Shown here piece by piece: positions 27,700 to 64,000 of a stretch of 64,000 nucleotides of DNA (position 1 is the stretch's first letter; each line of letters begins with the position of its first letter). The notes below the pieces were generated by a model. It ran no database searches. It was not told the origin of the DNA and worked only from the letters and a program-made list of their open reading frames with translations. The position numbers were made by a program, and so were the translations under genes. The stretch comes from Palaemon carinicauda (Eukaryota > Arthropoda > Malacostraca > Decapoda > Palaemonidae). The DNA lies in the NCBI RefSeq assembly GCF_036898095.1, contig NC_090759.1:17994353-18058352 (forward strand), read 5' to 3'.

Positions 27700-28045
27700 A
27701 CTGTGTCCAGGGAACAACTCTATTCTAGTGGGTTGTGGTGGTCTGTTGTTACCGTCCTTGCGTGGTGATCGAGTTTTGCTCAAACTCGTTAGTTCCTTTG
27801 GTCACTGCAACCTCACCATCTTTGTGAGCTAAGGATGGGGGGAGGGGGGTAGGGAAACTTATAGTTCTATCTTCTCAAATATTAGCAGCCATTGCCTGGC
27901 TCTCCTTGTTCCTACCTTGGGTGGAGAGGGGGCTTGGACGCTGCTGATCATATGTATATATTTTCAGTCTGTCCTGCTTGACAGGGGAATGTTACTGTCC
28001 CTTGTTTCTGCCATTCATGAGTGGCCTTTAAATCTTTAAACCTTT
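27700..28045 (+). mobile_element. SINE-like dispersed repeat B, plus sense
   Basis: Matches the minus-strand copy at 41385-41600. Shared landmarks are 'CGCTGATCATAT', 'AGCAGCCATTGCCTGGC' and 'TTGTGAGC...GGATGGGG'. The start contains a degraded tRNA-like internal promoter ('GATCGAGTTTTGCTC' near 27768), consistent with a tRNA-derived SINE. Confidence 0.55.
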
Positions 28046-28429
28046 AAATGGACGGCACAGTAACAACATGCAAAGGCAAACTGGAAGAAAGTTTGATAGC
28101 GATCTCAGCCCAGCCTCGTTTAGTTATTGATTAAATTGGTTGGCAATACAAAGATAAATTAGCACGACAATTTTAATGGATTACATGAAGCTTCAGGTTT
28201 CACGAGTTTACATTATTATAACGTCTCCTAAAATGTCACTTATTTGCAAGGCACTATGCAATTCTGACTGTCGCTGTAGCTATAGATAAATTGGTGTTGG
28301 ATATAAAAAAAAAAATAACTACATTAGCAAATATAATGATTGATACGACATATTTTAGTCTATTCGTCAATTGGAATTGCATAATAAAAGCCCTATAGTG
28401 GATAAACTACTCTACGCTACCATACAATA

Positions 28430-28645
28430 CGGTCATGCATATGTTAACACATTTGAAGAAGGAATATAATTCTCTGATTCATTTATTTTAATGTTGCTAC
28501 TGTTCATAAAATATTTAATTTTTCATTTTATCTTTTCCTCTCTAGGCTATTTACCCTGTTGGGGCCCCTGGGCTTATACAGTAGCATCCTGTTTTTTCAA
28601 CTAGGGTTGTAGCTTAACAAGTAATAATAATAATAATAATTGTAT
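28430..28645 (+). mobile_element. LINE 3'-end copy with (TAA)n tail
   Basis: 'CTATTTACCCTGTTGGGGCC' and 'AACTAGGGTTGTAGCTTAAC' lead into (TAA)n at about 28622-28640. Confidence 0.8.
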
Positions 28646-28708
28646 ATGCCCTGGTGTCCCGACTGTCATGAATAGGAGACTTTACGAATATTAGAATTAT
28701 GTCGATGT

Positions 28709-28711
<3 letters not shown>

Positions 28712-28780
<69 letters not shown>
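28712..28780. repeat. (CT)n microsatellite
   Basis: Pure (CT)n. The following 650 bp (28781-29432) carries no recognised feature. Confidence 0.95.
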
Positions 28781-28783
<3 letters not shown>

Positions 28784-29427
28784 GCAATTCCAAAGTCATA
28801 TCTGGTATCATGCATGACCTTACGTGATGAGTTCAAGATCTACCCGAACCCAAACATGGGAAGTCCTCATTGAGTTAATCTTCCAGGTGAAAGTGTTCGA
28901 CAAGGAAATGTGCATGTATGCTTACATACATATGTAAGAAGACAATACGAATCGTCTTGGAAGAAGCGGGTTTCCTTGCGAAGACAATGAGACCGGCAGA
29001 AATCTCAATAGACTTCTGCCTTTCCTTCTTCATCTACCTTCCCTAACAAGGCCTGGCTTCCACCACAATAAGTACGTGTTAGTCAGCTTTGACTAGACCT
29101 CTTCTTTACGCCTTTCAGGTGGACCTGTCACACGAAATCTTCAATAAGATTCCGAATGCATGCGAGTGATGTGAGAGGCAAAAGAAGAAAAGCAGAGGAA
29201 GGGGTCTATACAGATGAGTCATGAATGGGATGTACACTTACTGACAATACGTGTTAGTTTCTTAACTCATAAGTTCTCTGGTTTAGTAAGTACTAGTGTC
29301 CTAATAATACCTAAAGTATTGCTGAAGTGAAAATACAAACCCTTATCGTTAGCGTAGTTTTAACAGTGTAATATATTCATAGCTACTAACTGACTTATTT
29401 TTCCATTCTTAAAGCAAAGAAGTCCAA

Positions 29428-29615
<188 letters not shown>

Positions 29616-30044
29616 CTGTGCGAGTGGGCTGTTAGGATGTCACGGAGAGGCGAGAGGAATCCAACTAAATTTTATTAAACAAAGAAGGATCCTATATAAA
29701 AGTTCTTGCGGGCAAGAAGCCCACAAAAATTAAAACAAAATAAAGCATGATTAAGCAAGCTTACAATGGTTGGTCTATTATTAGTGCAGGGAAGAGCGAA
29801 CGATAAGACAAAAAAAGCAATACCATTGTAGTGTATGAGCATGTATGAAAAACGTGCGGTACAATACTCCAGATTTACGTACCTTCAATAATATTTTCCC
29901 TTTATATTTCATATTCGGAGACTTCTATTTTACTTAAAAACTATAACCTTGCAAAAACAATATAGGTAGTATTTATACTATTAAAACCCAGCTGCATGCG
30001 AATAAACAACCCCTCTAAGTAATTTCCTTGGTGACTGTTTCTTT

Positions 30045-30158
30045 AATATTCTCTAGATTTCAGGGGAAAAGTCTTAGCAAGATTGATTGATTGATTGAAA
30101 ACTTTAAATCAATCAATCAATCTTGCTAAGACTTTTCCCCTGAAATCTAGAGAATATT
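30045..30158. repeat. Perfect hairpin: 52-bp arms, 10-nt loop
   Basis: Arm 30045-30096 is the exact reverse complement of 30107-30158, separated by the loop GAAAACTTTA. The arm tips near the loop contain (GATT)n/(AATC)n. It lies ~420 bp upstream of IR gene 1's first coding exon. Confidence 0.95.
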
Positions 30159-30269
30159 GAACTGGCAAACCAGTCAAAATGCCTCTAAAATTGACAAAGA
30201 GCAAATATTTTTAAAGGTTTACGTTAAAGGTGTTTAATTCTGTTCCAGTTTTACTAGAATAGATGCTCA

Positions 30270-30445
30270 CTAGAAGGTTAGCCAAGCAAGCCCCAATCCC
30301 CTATAGCGGTACCCAACCACAGTAATGGCCACTCCTGTAAACAGTTTAAACCCACGGGCCACGGTACTGGGCGGGGATCGATCTGCTGCCTTGCGATAGC
30401 TAGGTAAACATGTTACCGCTGCACTAGCCAGGAGACTACAATCTA
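30270..30445 (-). mobile_element. tRNA-derived SINE, minus sense
   Basis: On the minus strand 'TGGCTAGTGCAGCGGTAA' (A box-like) is followed by 'AGATCGATCCCC' (B box-like) at normal tRNA spacing, then a non-tRNA body. This is an internal RNA polymerase III promoter of SINE type. It is not an intact tRNA gene: no acceptor stem closes. Confidence 0.65.
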
Positions 30446-30576
30446 AGCCATGATATATACCTATAAATTTACCTCTAATAAATATGAGTGGATTAAAACA
30501 TATATTTCCTTTTAGAATGTAAATTGATATGAAGTCTACGTTTAAATCTGAATGGTTTCTCTTTGTTTTATTGCAG

Positions 30577-59050
<28,474 letters not shown>

Positions 59051-59052
59051 AT

Positions 59053-59130
59053 AGAAGAAGAAGAAGAAGAAGAAGAAGAAGAAGAAGAAGAAGAAGAAGA
59101 AGAAGAAGAAGAAGAAGAAGAAGAAGAAGA

Positions 59131-59206
<76 letters not shown>
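59053..59206. repeat. (GAA)n(GA)n tract at the start of IR gene 1's 3' UTR
   Basis: About 25 GAA units (59055-59131) and then about 38 GA units (59132-59206), beginning a few bases after the stop codon. The RRR/ERER frame across it is an artefact. Confidence 0.95.
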
Positions 59207-59209
<3 letters not shown>

Positions 59210-59211
<2 letters not shown>

Positions 59212-60465
59212 ATCTGTATCTGTCCCTCTCAGCTTTTCACTGTTGCACGGGTGATTATGTTGTAAAATCTGTATTAGTTGCAATTTCTGGGATGTGTGGT
59301 AAATCAATATGATAACATGTATCTTGCTAAATCATAAATGAAAAGTAAACTAAAAAACTGAAGGATGTTTGTTTTCTTTATGGTCATACAATTATTTATC
59401 GTATACATTTTTAATAATTTGTAGACTAACTGCTTTGTAAACTAGATCCACACAAATCAGTAAAAATATTTTCTTTACATAAAAGATTAAAACTTTTCCA
59501 AGTAAATAGCAATAACGTTTGCCGTACGTTAGGCTTTTATTAAACGTACTTTGAATCACTTCAGTATCGTCGTTAAATGACGCTAGCAAGTATTAAAGCG
59601 CCACAAAGGAAAAGAAAAAAGAAGAGTTAATTCTAGTAACTTAGTAACATAGTGTCTGCAGATTTTTCAGCCCTTTGTATATTCCTTTTAATAAAAAAAA
59701 AAAAAAAAAAAAAAAAAAGAAGAAGAAGTTGGATGACATGAATTGTACCAACCAAAACATTAGTACAAACAAATTCTTATACATGATACATAGAACCTTC
59801 AACAGCATAAATTATGTCCATGCAGATGCTTTCTAGTTCTGTGAAGTCTGTAAAGCACATCATAAAATATATACCAGGATTCTAATATTACAACATATGC
59901 TGTGGGACAAATTCAGCTTAACCTATTAATACCTCCAGAACATTAAAAGTCACAAGCCATTTTCACTTTCAGTCATTACTCCACTATAGCTCGAATCCAG
60001 AATTACCAACGTCTTCTTGCTCTGCAATATCATCATCATTGTCCTTTTCAGCCTCATGACTTGCTTATTCTTCATCCTCAGATAGGACAATGGGTTCGGC
60101 AGGTCCCATGAATCAAACAGGAACGTAGCATACAAGGCATACTTTAGTTATGTAAAGAAACATTGTAGAAACCTGATTTGAATCTTACGATGGAGTTGTA
60201 AATAAAGACAATCTTTTTCTTATAATTTTGACTCTATTAACTAAGGTTGTAGTACAGCTTTGGCCATCAGGACGATACACAAAGCCATTCACCACGTTAT
60301 GATATCCCCACTTATAGTATTTATATGTGTGTGTAATTATAGCTTCAGCAATACATATAGTTAAACAATATACGATGTATACCTTAAAATAAAACGGCAG
60401 CCTATATTTTTACATTTATTGCAATAACCATAGATTAAATAATATTCTTAATTCCCGCGAATCAA
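59210..60465. other. Intergenic region between the convergent IR genes
   Basis: No coding sequence recognised. An AATAAA followed at once by a long A-run sits at 59690-59718, which could be a poly(A) signal for gene 1 or a retroposed tail. A fragment of dispersed repeat C lies at 60245-60315. On the minus strand AATAAA (TTTATT at 60415-60420) lies ~45 bp after gene 2's stop and is a good polyadenylation candidate. Confidence 0.5.
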
Positions 60466-63863
<3,398 letters not shown>

Positions 63864-64000
63864 CTGTTTAGAGAGCAGGACCTTCGAGTTAAAAATTTAA
63901 GGTAAGTATATTTTAAGTTGAGAGGATAACTACTGCACTTATTAAATTTGTTATCTATAAAATATATATTTATTTGATATTCCCTTATTTCGTTCCTAAC

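Noticed and set aside
30270..30445. Functional tRNA gene on the minus strand
   Set aside because: A- and B-box-like motifs are present, but no acceptor-stem pairing closes and a SINE body follows.
59950..60135. 61-aa minus-strand frame between the two IR genes
   Set aside because: No family features and multiple stops in extensions; possible decayed transposon tail but not supportable.

Overview
The window is eukaryotic and looks like a decapod crustacean (shrimp, prawn or crab). It is AT-rich and crowded with long pure (AT)n, (CT/GA)n and (AAT)n tracts. Its genes are cut into small exons with GT-AG introns. It carries Ty3/gypsy, RTE-like and jockey/I-like LINE, tRNA-derived SINE, Tc1/mariner, pogo/Tigger and Helitron remnants, and several dispersed repeats that I recall from decapod sequence. 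The decapod call is inference from repeat and gene style; no species marker was seen.

The main genes are two members of the ionotropic receptor (IR) family, the divergent chemosensory branch of ionotropic glutamate receptors. Gene 1 (+ strand, coding 30635-59050) can be assembled from 13 exons. Every splice phase matches, the coding total is 1941 nt (646 aa plus stop), and the product has a signal peptide, an extracellular ligand-binding region, M1, pore loop, M3 and M4. Gene 2 (- strand, 63863 down to 60466, running off the right edge) keeps the last four exons of a close paralogue. Three of them have exactly the same lengths and phases as gene 1 (181, 100 and 130 nt). The two genes converge tail to tail, with stop codons about 1.4 kb apart.

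Layout: 1-1370, 3' end of a Ty3/gypsy element with a short LTR. 1371-5446, microsatellites, a ~140-bp tandem repeat and an inverted-repeat DNA element. 5447-10401, an RTE-like LINE split by a later antisense LINE insertion. 10445-18800, LINE fragments, a second RTE copy and microsatellites. 19150-20350, a degenerate short tandem array. 21994-22359, a small helix-turn-helix ORF. 23297-24560, a 58-bp perfect palindrome and a ~170-bp satellite with trimeric higher-order structure. 24735-30450, LINE tails, SINEs and a perfect 52-bp hairpin. 30577-59050, IR gene 1; its third intron holds a ~7.5-kb array of a 45-bp satellite, and its last intron holds a ~3.9-kb element with ~0.9-kb inverted arms. 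59051-60465, intergenic, starting with a long (GAA)n(GA)n tract just after the stop codon. 60466-63863, IR gene 2, with a 41-bp tandem repeat interrupted by a fold-back element in one intron.

Most open frames in the window are artefacts of microsatellites or tandem repeats. Apart from the two IR genes and possibly the helix-turn-helix ORF, I see no convincing host protein-coding gene.
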